Origin: Filobasidium wieringae
Taxonomy: Eukaryota; Basidiomycota; Tremellomycetes; Filobasidiales; Filobasidiaceae
Direction of reading: 5' to 3'
Assembly (NCBI GenBank): GCA_001600055.1
Contig: BCIV01000022.1
Location: forward strand, 93,739-157,738
Length of the DNA: 64,000 nucleotides
The translations under genes and the position numbers were made by a program. Positions 23,933 to 34,785 of this stretch are shown one piece after another; position 1 is the stretch's first letter, and every line of letters starts with the position of its first letter. The notes beneath the pieces were generated by a model that saw only the letters and a list, made by a program, of their open reading frames with translations, did not search any database and was not told where the DNA came from.

Positions 23933-25481
23933 TCAAAATTCATCCCCGCCAAGCATGGCGAAGAGCTTCTCTGTCTCGGCATCACGATCCGCCATCGCAG
24001 CACGCCCAATCTTCGGGTACTCCAATCTCTGTTTAGGGGTAGGCTCCCAAGTCTCGTATTTTTGCTTCAAGGTTGTGAGATCACTACCATTCTCTTCCGC
24101 CCGCTTGTGGACGAGTGCGCTCATAAGGTCTTCCGATTCCAAAAGGTCCTCGTCTGTGCGGAAATCAGTATAAGCAGACTGTGGTCGCGGACTGAGCGGT
24201 GTTGGTGACCCGGCTGGTCTATCTTTCTCGTCCAAGTCGAGCGCTGACCTATCCCTCCTTGCTCTTCCTTGTTCCGAGTCTGGGTCCTCCCTGGCGTTCC
24301 GTAAATCCGCAGTCTGCTCATCCGTTCTCATGGTCATGGTCACCTGAACACAAGCTCGTGCAAGTTCCTCAACAGTAAAATTCTGGACTCTTGCCACTCT
24401 CCCGCTCAACTCGAGCGGGACTATATTCGGATTATGGGAATGTATGTCGACGTACCATTGCCCAATCATGTGAAGGAACGAGTATACTGCGCGACCGGGT
24501 CCATCATGTATCGTAGAATCCACTTTAAGTTGGTAGAAGGTCGAAGTCGGGACACTATCCGGCCCTACGGTGTTCTCGTATAGCATCAGTTCGTGGATCG
24601 TCATGTCCACAAACTGCTGGGCCTGATCCTCGAGCCATTCTCCAGCTTCATCACGAAGCGGTCCGAGATCGGCCAGCAGAATACTACCTGAAAGAAGAAT
24701 CATCCTACGAAAACCGGTACCGTAAGATAGGAACCCGAACGGAGCCCCATAGATCTCATTCCCGAAACTGAGGTAACGAAGCGCTTGAGCGTGGTTTGCG
24801 AGAAAACGCAATCGATGTTTGAAGGCCACGTCGTTGAGAAAGATCTCTGTGATCTCGCCCGTCAAAAGCTGGATTTGTCTGGCTAAGACCCGTTGAGTAT
24901 TGTATGCAGCTCCTCGAATATTGATGCCTGGTATTCGTGGAAAGCCAACTACATGTGCCCAGAGCTGATTAGTATTGACGGACCACTCCGAATTAAGTAT
25001 AGAAGATTCTGTTTGAGCCGGAGACAAGTTGATTTCGATTTGTTTCGCTCTTCTTGCATCGCGGTAGCGTCGTTGGACCGTTGCATAGTTAGCGTCAAAG
25101 TCGTAGAGTGCTCTAATGGGCAAACTTTGAAGCGTGTGCCGATCCTGATCTGCCTCCACCATACGGCCTTCGGGCAGGAAGTGTTTGAAGATCCTCGTCC
25201 ATAATCTCACACATTCGGCATGGTGAGACTGGTATTGTTCCGTGAAGAAATCGGCGTGCACAAGTTGCTCGATGCCTGGAAAATGGTCCGAGGCGAGTCG
25301 AAAGATTGTCGGAAACATGTCATTCAACGCTCGAGGGTTGCCAGGGGGTTGCAAGGGGTCGAACGCAAGAGAGTCTTCTTGCGGCCTTTGGAGAACCATA
25401 TCGAGAGGTATATGATGGCGTTTTCGAGATGAGAGATCAGGTGAGTGGACGTATCCTTCTTGTACGATGGAAGATTCGGCA
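23933..25481 (-). CDS. large unrecognised protein (5' end incomplete)
   Basis: An open frame of 488 codons from the ATG at 25399 to 23933. I do not recognise the family. The C-terminal third is charged and low in complexity (Asp/Glu/Arg-rich, about residues 370-490), the central part looks globular, and no signal peptide or membrane segment is evident. The frame stays open upstream of the ATG to a good 3' splice site at 25482-25484, so at least one earlier exon is likely. A candidate lies at about 25560-25629 (donor GTACGT), but its phase does not fit the main frame, so the N-terminus is unresolved. A second frame is also open over 25324-25481. Confidence 0.6.
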
Positions 25482-25629
25482 CTGCAAGCAAAGAAGTAGT
25501 TTGATAGTTAGCATGCCGCGATCTGTATTGCAAGACGAAAGGAAGTCGGGCTGTACGTACGCGAAGGATAGAGTGGTAATAGGACAGTCTTATCCGATAT
25601 CGCTAGCGAGGAGTTGATAGGAACACTAG

Positions 25630-27365
25630 GTGGAATTGTTGTATCAGAAACCTGTCTAGGGCAGAGTACGATAAAGTATACTCACGTAGAGAAGAGGTTG
25701 TACGAGCAAGTCGTCTAGCTTGTTTTGACGAACAAAGCACTGGTCGATTCTGCCGAAAGATCAGTCCTTTAGTATCGGATTCATCAAACGATGATGTTCG
25801 AGTAACAGCAGGCTGATGATGGTACAAATCAACCGCGATGGGAAGAGATCTGAAGAAGTCGAGGCAAGATCAGGGCATAGACGAGATGGGGGACATCAAA
25901 GGAATGCCCAGGAATGGGATAGCAAAGTGACTTTCGAGCCTTGATCCGGAATTGCTATGACTACAATATTTCCTCTGAGAAGATATTATCTGAACCGTTT
26001 GAACAGTAGTGCTTGAAAGGAAGTTAAAACTAGGACAGTACTTGGCTTGGTACCGCTCGATATTACTACCTAGAAATGAGGAGGAGACATTGACCAAGCA
26101 AGTACGGCTGATCGACGCGGACATATCTTTCCTGATCATGTCCGCATACGTCACTTCGCCTGCTGCACACGGTGGTACGCTGCTCAAGCTGTACCTATCT
26201 ATGCCTTGATGGTCCAGCAAGGCTCTGCTCTTTACTGGACAGGTCCAGTCGATATGAACAGTAGCTCTTATCTCAAACGAATCTCTCGGAACTCAACACG
26301 AAACCGCGCCTGTCGATTTGTTTGCCGACATTCCAAACCAGATCTTCGACGGATCAGTAAAGCAAACATCAAGCTCTTCGAACCATATTTGTTATTGTAG
26401 CATGATGACCTGAAGATGCAAACAAATTTTCTTTCTTATCTCCAATTACCACCTTGATTAGGTCGCTGTCACCGACCCTTCCTAGCGATCAGGGATCGCT
26501 TCATACTCTCTTACCTGCCTTTGCTGTAACGTCCGTCATGATGATACGGAGTTCGTCCTTATTAGCCTGGACTCAAAAGAGGTTCTTCTCCTAGTCCGCG
26601 AACGAATCTGATCCTGGAACCGCACATATGGTGAGTCGGACTTCAGAATGCCTCTGAGCTTACACTGACGATACCATCAGCTCTCAGGTACCTGAAACCT
26701 AAACTATTTGCAATCCTCCAAACGCTGTGTAATATGCGTTCAAGATGATGCGACGTCGCGGCGATCAGCTCTAGAAAGTCTACTTGCCGATCATTCTATC
26801 GCGGAGGATAATTCAGGAAGAACTACAAGTCGCTCCCTCTAAGCACGACACGTATCGAAGCAAGTAGGATATCGAATCATCGATTTGAGAGAACAGATAG
26901 CATTTGGGGTTTCTGAGATCATCACTTGGACCTGAGATATGAGGAGCACGGCTTCAAGTGATTGATAGACGGAAAACGATTCGTAGGCTGTTATGATGGT
27001 GAGTAGGTGATACTCTGGGATGATGATCCTATGATTTATACGATTTTATTCAGCATACAAACGCATTCAATACAGGACTCGGGCCAGATTTCGTCCTGAG
27101 AGAAGGTCATATTCTCTCGTCCGTCCTGTTGCTTGGTGCCATTCGGAACGGCTGTTAGGACACTATATCAATCTCATCTATCAAGGTACAAAATACCGAG
27201 ATGCACAAGAAATTTGTCGATGCTTCCTGTTTGCGAGCTTGATAACGCACAAGCAATTAACGATATCGTCGACTCTGGAAGGCTCATGGACGTTTCGCCG
27301 GTATCGTTGGTTTACATGGGAAACGCCAATCTCCCTGTATCGACTTCTTGTAGCGCTCCAGAACT
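25630..27365. other. 1.7 kb with no supported gene
   Basis: The longest ORF is 116 codons (25870-26220, minus). No recognisable product and no convincing splice chain. Confidence 0.45.
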
Positions 27366-29917
27366 CTACGGATCAGAACAAGGAAGAGCGCGATGAGTTT
27401 TTGTTACTATGAACCCGGATCGATGTTCTCGGTCGCAATTCACCTTCAAAGCTGCTGCTATATCCCACAAGAGATAGTCACATCCAGCTGCAGCATTCAT
27501 ACTGACAGTGACAGGAAGATACTCTACTTGTCCGCTTATTGTGGAGTTGTAAGGGACTTGACCGATGGGGATGTTCAGCTGAGGAACACCAGCGTAGTTG
27601 TAAATGCCATAGCCGAATAGGCCTAGTGATGGAGGTCCACCGTATACGTTCTACGATGCAGGATCCGATCATCAACCATGTTGTCCTATCAATACGGGCT
27701 CAATCTGACAGGCGGACTTACTCGATAAGACGGAGTCGCCTCGTTACCAGTCCAAGTGGTCACATAAATCGCATTGGAACACGATTGGTTATCTCTGAAG
27801 AGGACGGTCTGTGCGAACCAGTCTTTATAGTCTTGTTTCCTCCTGACTGTTGCGTCGTACATCTCCTGGGTGACGTTCTCACGCCCATATGCCCACCTGG
27901 TCTCGGGAGAAGGACTGACAAATGGCCTTCGTCCTTCGTTCTGAGCCGCATAATCGTCGAACCAAGGCTGACCGAAAGTAGTCCATTGGTTATAGTCAAT
28001 CATGACACCGTAATCAACTCCGAGATATTCCGCAACGCTGCTTCCATTGTGGCTGGCGAATCGACCGGTAGCGTTCCAGAAGTCTTCGTCACTAAGGCTG
28101 TTTACATTGGTCGGATTGATGAGTCCCGTCAGGGATTCACGAAATCGGCGGTAGAGAGGTGCAGTAAGAGAATCGGCCGTAAAGGTCCAGCTCGCACTGG
28201 GGAAATGGATGGTCTGGATTTGTGCGGGCGATTAGTCTTCGTCTAATCTAGCTTTGGAACCCGGCGAACCTTGGGATAAGAATCAGTGATCGACCAAAGA
28301 ATCCCCATACCAAGCTCTAGCAAATCCCGTTGCCATTTCTGGGTCTCTGCAGAGGAACCCAGCGGTGTCCAAGAGCGGTTCGAGCGGCATGACTCCTTGC
28401 AGAGGCATAGCTCCCCAGGTGGGTCTCATTCCATAGACGCCATTCGCTGCGGAGGGGCAAAGAATGGAGCAGCCCGTGTCACTTCCGATCGTGGCGTCCA
28501 ACCAGTCATAGGCGGCTATCGCGGCTCCGGGACCACTTGATGAGGAAGACGGTTGTTGATACCTACGATTTGGTCCCGGTCAGAGGTTTCATTCGCCACT
28601 TCTCGACCTTGGGTGGATACTAAATTGCTTACCCATCAGCTCGGGGGTTGTACGAACACATCTGATCGACCCAACCTTGAGCGGAACAGCATGTTTTAGC
28701 TTTGATGGAGTACTCGGCGTTGTGATCGTACTTACCTGCGGTCGCACTTTCTCCGTTTGCAAAGGAAGATGTCTTGACTTTACCTACGATGACAGCGCCC
28801 TGATAAGATGGATATCGATATCAGCCGCGCGCTCTCAACCCTCCCGAACGAATTTTACCTGTTGGATCAAGCGTTGGATTGACACGGCCGTCTCGTTCCT
28901 GGGCCCGTATGTCTCCCAGTATGCCCGGTTACCACAACCAGTCCTTAAGCCCGCGATGTCGTAGATATCTTTGACGGCAATCCTTTTCCCTGCAAGTGGC
29001 AGATTACCCGTTTGATTGAGCGTGTACAATCTAGATGGAACGGGGATCGATAACGTGTTCATCCCGGGTACGATCGCGGCCATTTCCGTGAAAGACCCAT
29101 CGACCGTGCTCACGACTCCGGATGTGAACGCCTGCGCGGAGTCTCGGTAAGAACGATAGACTTGCGTCAAGGTGATATCGCCATCGAAATGAGCCACATA
29201 AGGTCCGTGGGGGACCTGTTTCGGAGGACAATCGGGCAGGTTCCGCCCTCTTAGCGGACAGACAGAGCAAGGGTATGGCCAATGCCGGACGTACCAAGTC
29301 ACCCTTGACGTGAGCGAGGCCGAATCGACCGACGTCTGAAGTCGCGTTGCCGTTCTTGACGATCAACTTCCCGTCCCATGCCTCGAGACATGCGGGCAGA
29401 TCGGATGCGACGTGAAAACTCTTTGTGGACTGCAAGACGACGGCTTGCAAGAATGACTAGAGGTTCGCCGAATACGACGTTCATGATCGGCGATCGAAAT
29501 CGAGCGGTGTATGACAGCAAGACTTACTTTGTCCCAAACATCGTCACTCGCTTCGAAAGCATCGACCTGTCGGGACAGACTAGCGCAATTGACCTCCCCT
29601 TCAACATCAAATACAGTGATCCTGAGTACATCTTGAGCGATTTTCTCCACACCCCAGTCGTTCGTCAGAACATGGCTTTTGAATAACGGTCCGATAGGCG
29701 AGACATATTCCTTGTTTCCTTGTCCACCATCGGCGAAGAAGGTGATCGACGAATGGCTGGCTCCCTGGGATACAGATCGAGGTTCCAGACTGGTCGCTCT
29801 TCTGGTATAAGCGTACCTCTCGTTTCCTGCCGGGCCCTCAGCCGAGACGATATTGCTACCCAGCAAAAGGCTGGTGATCGTGAATAAGGGGGATGGATAT
29901 TTCATCTGAATTATCAC
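27366..29917 (-). CDS. secreted amidase-signature protein with Arp1-like N-terminal domain
   Basis: Eight exons: 29917-29528, 29456-29295, 29215-28859, 28799-28736, 28675-28633, 28562-28295, 28213-27722, 27650-27366; about 686 aa. A signal peptide (hydrophobic residues about 6-26) is followed by an N-terminal domain seen in fungal amidases annotated as scytalone-dehydratase-like Arp1, then the amidase-signature domain. The Ser-cis-Ser-Lys machinery is visible: Lys about 266 (IAVKDIYD), SSSSSGPG, and TIGSDTGCSI, where the usual GGS is GCS. The intron 28676-28735 is 60 nt and stop-free in frame, so retention would insert 20 residues. The donor at 28294 (GTCGAT) is weak and this joint is uncertain. 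Substrate unknown. Confidence 0.75.
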
Positions 29918-31003
29918 TTGAATGTAAGTTTTTCTGCCGGGGGAAGAGCGCGGATGATGTTTCGCATGAGCGAAAGCTACTGAGCTATATACCTTTGTCC
30001 GGTCGAATTCGTTATCGCACTGGCAATCTTTCAGTGTTAGCCGGCGGGTCGACGAATGTGGGTAAAATGGTCGATAAGGTCTCTGAACAATCAGGCCGCA
30101 CCTCCATCACACCTGCCTCGCGGTCCTTAACACAAGGAGTTCATCTTTGATAAGCTTCTTACAGGCCCGAGCCGATTTACCCCGCAGAGAGTAGGCCGTC
30201 GGGATGACAGGCCGGACCTTCCCCCGGATACGCTGGGCTAAGGTGACCTAGGCCCACAAGTAGAGGTATGCAGCGTATGAGGTGGAGGTATAAGGAGTGG
30301 AGGTGGCGTCAACCACCTGTTCGAGTCGATCGTGTTCTACCTTTAAGCTTCTCTACCGATGAGAGATCAGCATCCTGTATCGTAAGGAAATCAAGCACTT
30401 CGGATCTCGATGCTTGACAGATGGACGAACGTAGGTGGCTGGATCTCGAAATTGATTCGCGTGTTCAAACTTGTTGTTCTTCTAGCTGGAAGATATGAGC
30501 GAGATTTACTGCGTGCTCTTGGAAGCTAAATGCTTGGTGATCCCATCGTGCCTGTCTTTCAGGGAATGTGATTAGGACTAGATGACTGTCGTGCGGTCGC
30601 TCAGCGTTGTTTCTCTTTCTATCCTCGAGCTTGAATCGATAAGCCGTCGGATCTTGCAACTGGTTTTCTAACCGAGTCTCGGGGGGTTTTTAGAACGACG
30701 ACCCGGGGTACCCCGTCCGGACACTGAATTACTTCCGATTCCAGCCTCGTCCCGGACACAGACCGTCTCGGGCATTGTGTATGTCCGGAACATATGGTAT
30801 GGCTGACGTCAAGATATTGGGGTTCCGTCAGCGTGAACGACCAGCCCGAGCCATTTTCGGGGGTCGCCAGCAATGTCGATCATGTCTCCTCGCACCGAGT
30901 TATCGATTCGTATACATGTCGTTCGGCGAAGACCACCGAGCACTCGCTCATCCGTATCGAACAGAGAACAGCTCGACTACCAGCACCGTAACACGACGTC
31001 GAC
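29918..31003. promoter_or_regulatory. shared upstream region of amidase and transcription factor
   Basis: About 1.1 kb between two divergent genes, without a supported gene. It is rich in CCGGAC-type words: about 30717 (GTCCGGACAC), 30752 (CCCGGACACA) and 30783 (TGTCCGGAAC), with GGCCGGACC near 30210. Zinc-cluster factors usually bind paired CGG triplets, so these are plausible operator sites. This is inference. Confidence 0.4.
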
Positions 31004-33874
31004 ATGTTCAATGACAGTGTCGACCTTCACGCCGAGGTTGGAACCTCCTTTGACCCGTCGACTAGACCGAAATCGTCCAAAGCATGTGATGTGAGTAAAT
31101 TCCTATACGCAGGGTTGTGTGAGGTATCAAGTGCTGAGCGTATCGAGCTTAGATATGTAAACTTAGGTTCGTTCGAATCTGCTATCAACCGACCTTCCGA
31201 ACTGACACCTCGGCATCTCTAATCTAATCAGGAAAGTCAAGGTAAGCACCCTTCTCATCTCTGCAGCCGGCCGGAAACATACATTTAACCAAACGCTCTC
31301 TTGCCTCTCAGTGTACCGGCGGGAACCCTTACAGAGCATGTCAGATCCACCATTCCACCTGTTCCTACACGCCCACAACTAGAAGAGGTCTGATCCAGCT
31401 ATTGAAACCTGGATCATTCCGTTCAGCAGATCCCGTTTCATCGGAAAAGAAGATCGTAGCGCAAGATAATGATGGTGACGGTGATACAGAGGAGATCTCG
31501 TTAGTAAACCAATCTATCAAAGGAGACAAAGGTCTTCCTCTCAATTGGCTGGTTCTCAGATCAAGGGTTCCTCTCTACAGACCTAGCATCCGGAGTACCC
31601 CCAAAGGAATTCATTCTCTTCTCAACGAGAACCCCGTCGATCCGTCTCAGTTCATTCCCGATTTCACCATACATCCGGATTGGTATTCAACCGTACCAGT
31701 CTCCTACCCTAAACCAAATCCTTCAGTCGCTCAACATACTTGCGATGAAGATCCAAGTAAGTCTTACACCCCTGTTCAAGTAGATGTCGGTCTTCTCATG
31801 ACCTTCCCTCCTCTTCTTTCCCAACCGGTGCGGATTGCGTTATACAGAGGAGCAGAGGATCCAAGTGAATAGACTGGAAGCGGATCCGTTTGGGAACAGC
31901 GGGATCTTACTGTTCCTTCCGAACGAGGACAAAAAGGGGCATTCTCATGTGGGGTGAGTACTCGCCTCACAATCTCCAACCTGAAGATGTGTTACTAAAG
32001 GACAGATCGATATCATTCTCGAAAGGGGCTACGTCTTATTTGACAATGCAGGATCATATCTCCCGGATCTTACAAGCGAAGATGAACCGTTCTCCTGGAT
32101 TAGGGAAAGTGGCGTTCAGGCATCGACGAGGGGAAGAGGAATTGGTCAGGGATTCGAGCGTTTGGAGGTGGGGTTGTCAGGATTATATGTGAGTCCGGGG
32201 GGTCGTCGATTTTCGAAGAGGAGGAAGCTGATAGAAGGTATCCGATGGGGGTAGACTTCACGATCGCCTGACGACAGGTGATCAGAGAGGATTGGATCCG
32301 ATGTTCCTCCCGCGTTCGTTGGCAGGCAAGTTTCTCCTCACTTATGAACATATCATACATCCCTTGTTCCCCGTTCTGGATATCGGCCTCGTCACTCGAT
32401 CGATACATATGGCATACGACGGATCGACTACGAATCGATCGAGCAAGGGAAAAGGCCGGGTATCTGAAGAACTCGACCGGGCGAGGGATCTATTGGTTCT
32501 CGCTTTCGGAGCTCAGGTCATTGGAGGTGATGGGGACATTAGTTGTCCGAAAGATGTGGCGATCGTTTCGAGCGAGACGCTCAAAAGACACGTTCGAGTG
32601 ATCATGAAGGAGTATAACGATACTGGCCCGTCCACGGATTTGATCAATCTCTGGATCGTCTATGCGGCTTTCAGTAGGAGCTATGGGAATAGTGAAGGTG
32701 AGTCGTTCGATGTTGATCAGGAACATGGTTCAGTCGGTTTCTCACGACTCCCGCGGTTCCGCAGAGGAATTGGCGGCGATGAGTATGGCTGCTCAGCTTG
32801 CCATTCGTCTAGGTCTGCACAAGAAGGGTACCTATGAACATCAGCTGGAGGGATCGAACGACTCGCGGAGGACTTTTGCGGTGTGTTATTGGATGGAAAA
32901 ATGGGCTTGTCTTTGTCATGGCGTACCGGCATACTTGACCTGGACTTCGGAGAGTGCTGATATCGTTGCTGGATTGACCGAGGTGAGTCTCATGGTATAT
33001 ATTCGTTGACCAAGTCTAGAACCGCTGATTCCATCACGATCCTTCAGGAACCCCATCTGGTCCACTTGGCACCTCTTGGACATCTCTTGGAACAAGTACT
33101 AGGTCTGTATGAAGGCTTCAATGAACACACGATGTCGAGCGGTATAACCCAGGCGATCGAGTTACACGAACGAATCGTCGTCTTCCGAAACGCGCTCGTA
33201 CAAGATTTCGACCGGTTCGATCATTCCCGGAACAAGACCTCTTTGGATTCGAGCGATCCGGAATTCCAAGCCATCCTTATCCGGTTCACCATCTATGGTG
33301 TATACCTGCAGGTCAAGACGATGGTTCTGGTACCGCTACTTCAATTTGCCACCTGGCAGGCCGTGGGGTCCCCGTCGCTGGTGCAAAACGACCAGATAAA
33401 ATGTCTTGTAGCGGAATGCGTCCATTCGGCATATGATATGGTATGTCGACCTGTGGCGGAAAGACTCGTAGCCAATGTTCAGTTGCCTGCACTGTAGATA
33501 CACATGTTTGAACGTCATATCGAGATATTTCCTCACCTGCCCGAGGTGAGTGTGATTTCACGGGTTTGAGCGGGATTTGTTTCTGAGCAATGCCTAAGGA
33601 CGGGCATGGGTTTACAGTTGGCACTGTCATCTATTCTTATGTTGTATGCAGTCTCCGTACTGTACATGGACATCTTGAGGGATTCGTCCGTCTTGCTCGC
33701 GACTCGGCGTCTTGAGGCTGTTCGATCATCACTTGATATTCTTGAACATTATGATCATCCAGGTGCGACTGTGGCCGAGGTGAGTTCCTGAGCGCGCCGC
33801 GAGTGAACGTTGTGCTGATGACGCGTTGATCCGCGCAGGCCATGTGTCGTCACTCTTGTTATCTAATTTTCTGA
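31004..33874 (+). CDS. fungal zinc-cluster-type transcription factor, DNA-binding domain doubtful
   Basis: Secure exons: 31312-31756, 31848-31948, 32006-32188, 32286-32697, 32765-32982, 33048-33440, 33498-33545, 33618-33779, 33839-33874. The middle part is a fungal-specific TF domain (Fungal_trans type), with typical EELAAMSMAAQLAIRLGLH and FAVCYWMEKW segments. The N-terminus should be a Zn2Cys6 cluster: 31004-31090 ends in KACD, a 10-nt exon 31232-31241 gives RKVK, and 31312 starts CTGGNPYRAC. But the codon after NP is Tyr where the family has Cys, and the second Cys can only be supplied by an 11-nt exon after an impossible 22-nt intron. The donor at 31949 (GTGGGG) is also weak. It sits between the amidase and the esterase and may regulate them, if still functional. 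Confidence 0.7.
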
Positions 33875-34785
33875 ACGAAAGCAGCTCGGTATTACCAGCT
33901 ACGTTGTAGTCTAGGATCACAACGAAATGCAATATATCATCAAATGGCTCTACTCGAGAAATCCTTTTTGGTCAGCACATGAAACGAAGAGTTCGGAGCT
34001 TCAAGGTCACTGATATTTCGGGCGCTTGATCTGACAGGTCTGCTGCCTCCATGAAGCTCGCTGTTTCGTCTTGATTCTACCTTAAGGTGTTATCCAGGCT
34101 CGACGAATCATTTCAGCTGCCATACTCTGCGCTCCTCTCCCTCATTTGAGCGGTGCGAAGCGGGTGACCTGTGATCTGATGATACTCACCTTCACGACTT
34201 TAAGGATCTTGCCTTACAACACCTGCATCGCGCAAGAAACAGGATGACGTGTAATTCAACCGCTTTCTCTGCGGACGGACATACTATGAACATTGTGTGT
34301 CCGCGCAGCGAGGCTTTACAACGGACGCGCGGCGGACGTTTGACGGTCGGTCCGGAGCCGGTCGACGGTCGGTTGAAGGTCTATCATCAGAGTGGTCAAC
34401 AGTTCGGCCAGCGATCCCTTCTCAAAGGACGACGTATGTTATTTCACCAAGAATTGTGGTCAGCTGAACAAACGGCAACGCGGGCCGACCGGGTCAGCAT
34501 CGAATTTCTATCAGCTCTACACCATGTGACTGGCGCTGAGGATATGGTTTCTCAGCCATTTGTAAGTCAGTACGCGAGGTTGCTTCTATCAACACCGCTG
34601 GCACCAATGAGACGGAATGACAGTCATTCCCCTAGCGCGCGCGGAGCTCCATGGGGAAACATTTCGCCCGTCCCGCCGACCTCGTGGTTTCAGATTGGCT
34701 CAAGTATATATCAATGCGCAGCTGCAACTAGACTCTGCTGATGCCTAGTCAGTCAGGTTCCGTCAATCAATCTGTCACAGAACAT
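33875..34785. promoter_or_regulatory. esterase promoter region with dense CGGAC motifs
   Basis: Between 34270 and 34385 CGG/CCG triplets cluster: GCGGACGGACA, TGTGTCCGCGC (about 34297), CGGACGCGCGGCGGACG (34322-34338) and CGGTCCGGAGCCGG (34346-34359). The first two form an imperfect inverted repeat. Such triplet pairs are typical targets of Zn2Cys6 factors. A TATATA box lies at about 34706-34711, 80 bp before the start codon. No gene is supported here; a 165-codon ORF at 34244-34738 overlaps the motifs and I reject it. Confidence 0.5.

Noticed and set aside
34244..34738. 165-codon ORF upstream of the esterase
   Set aside because: It spans the CGGAC motif cluster and TATA box, has no recognisable content and no splice context; it looks like promoter DNA that happens to be open.
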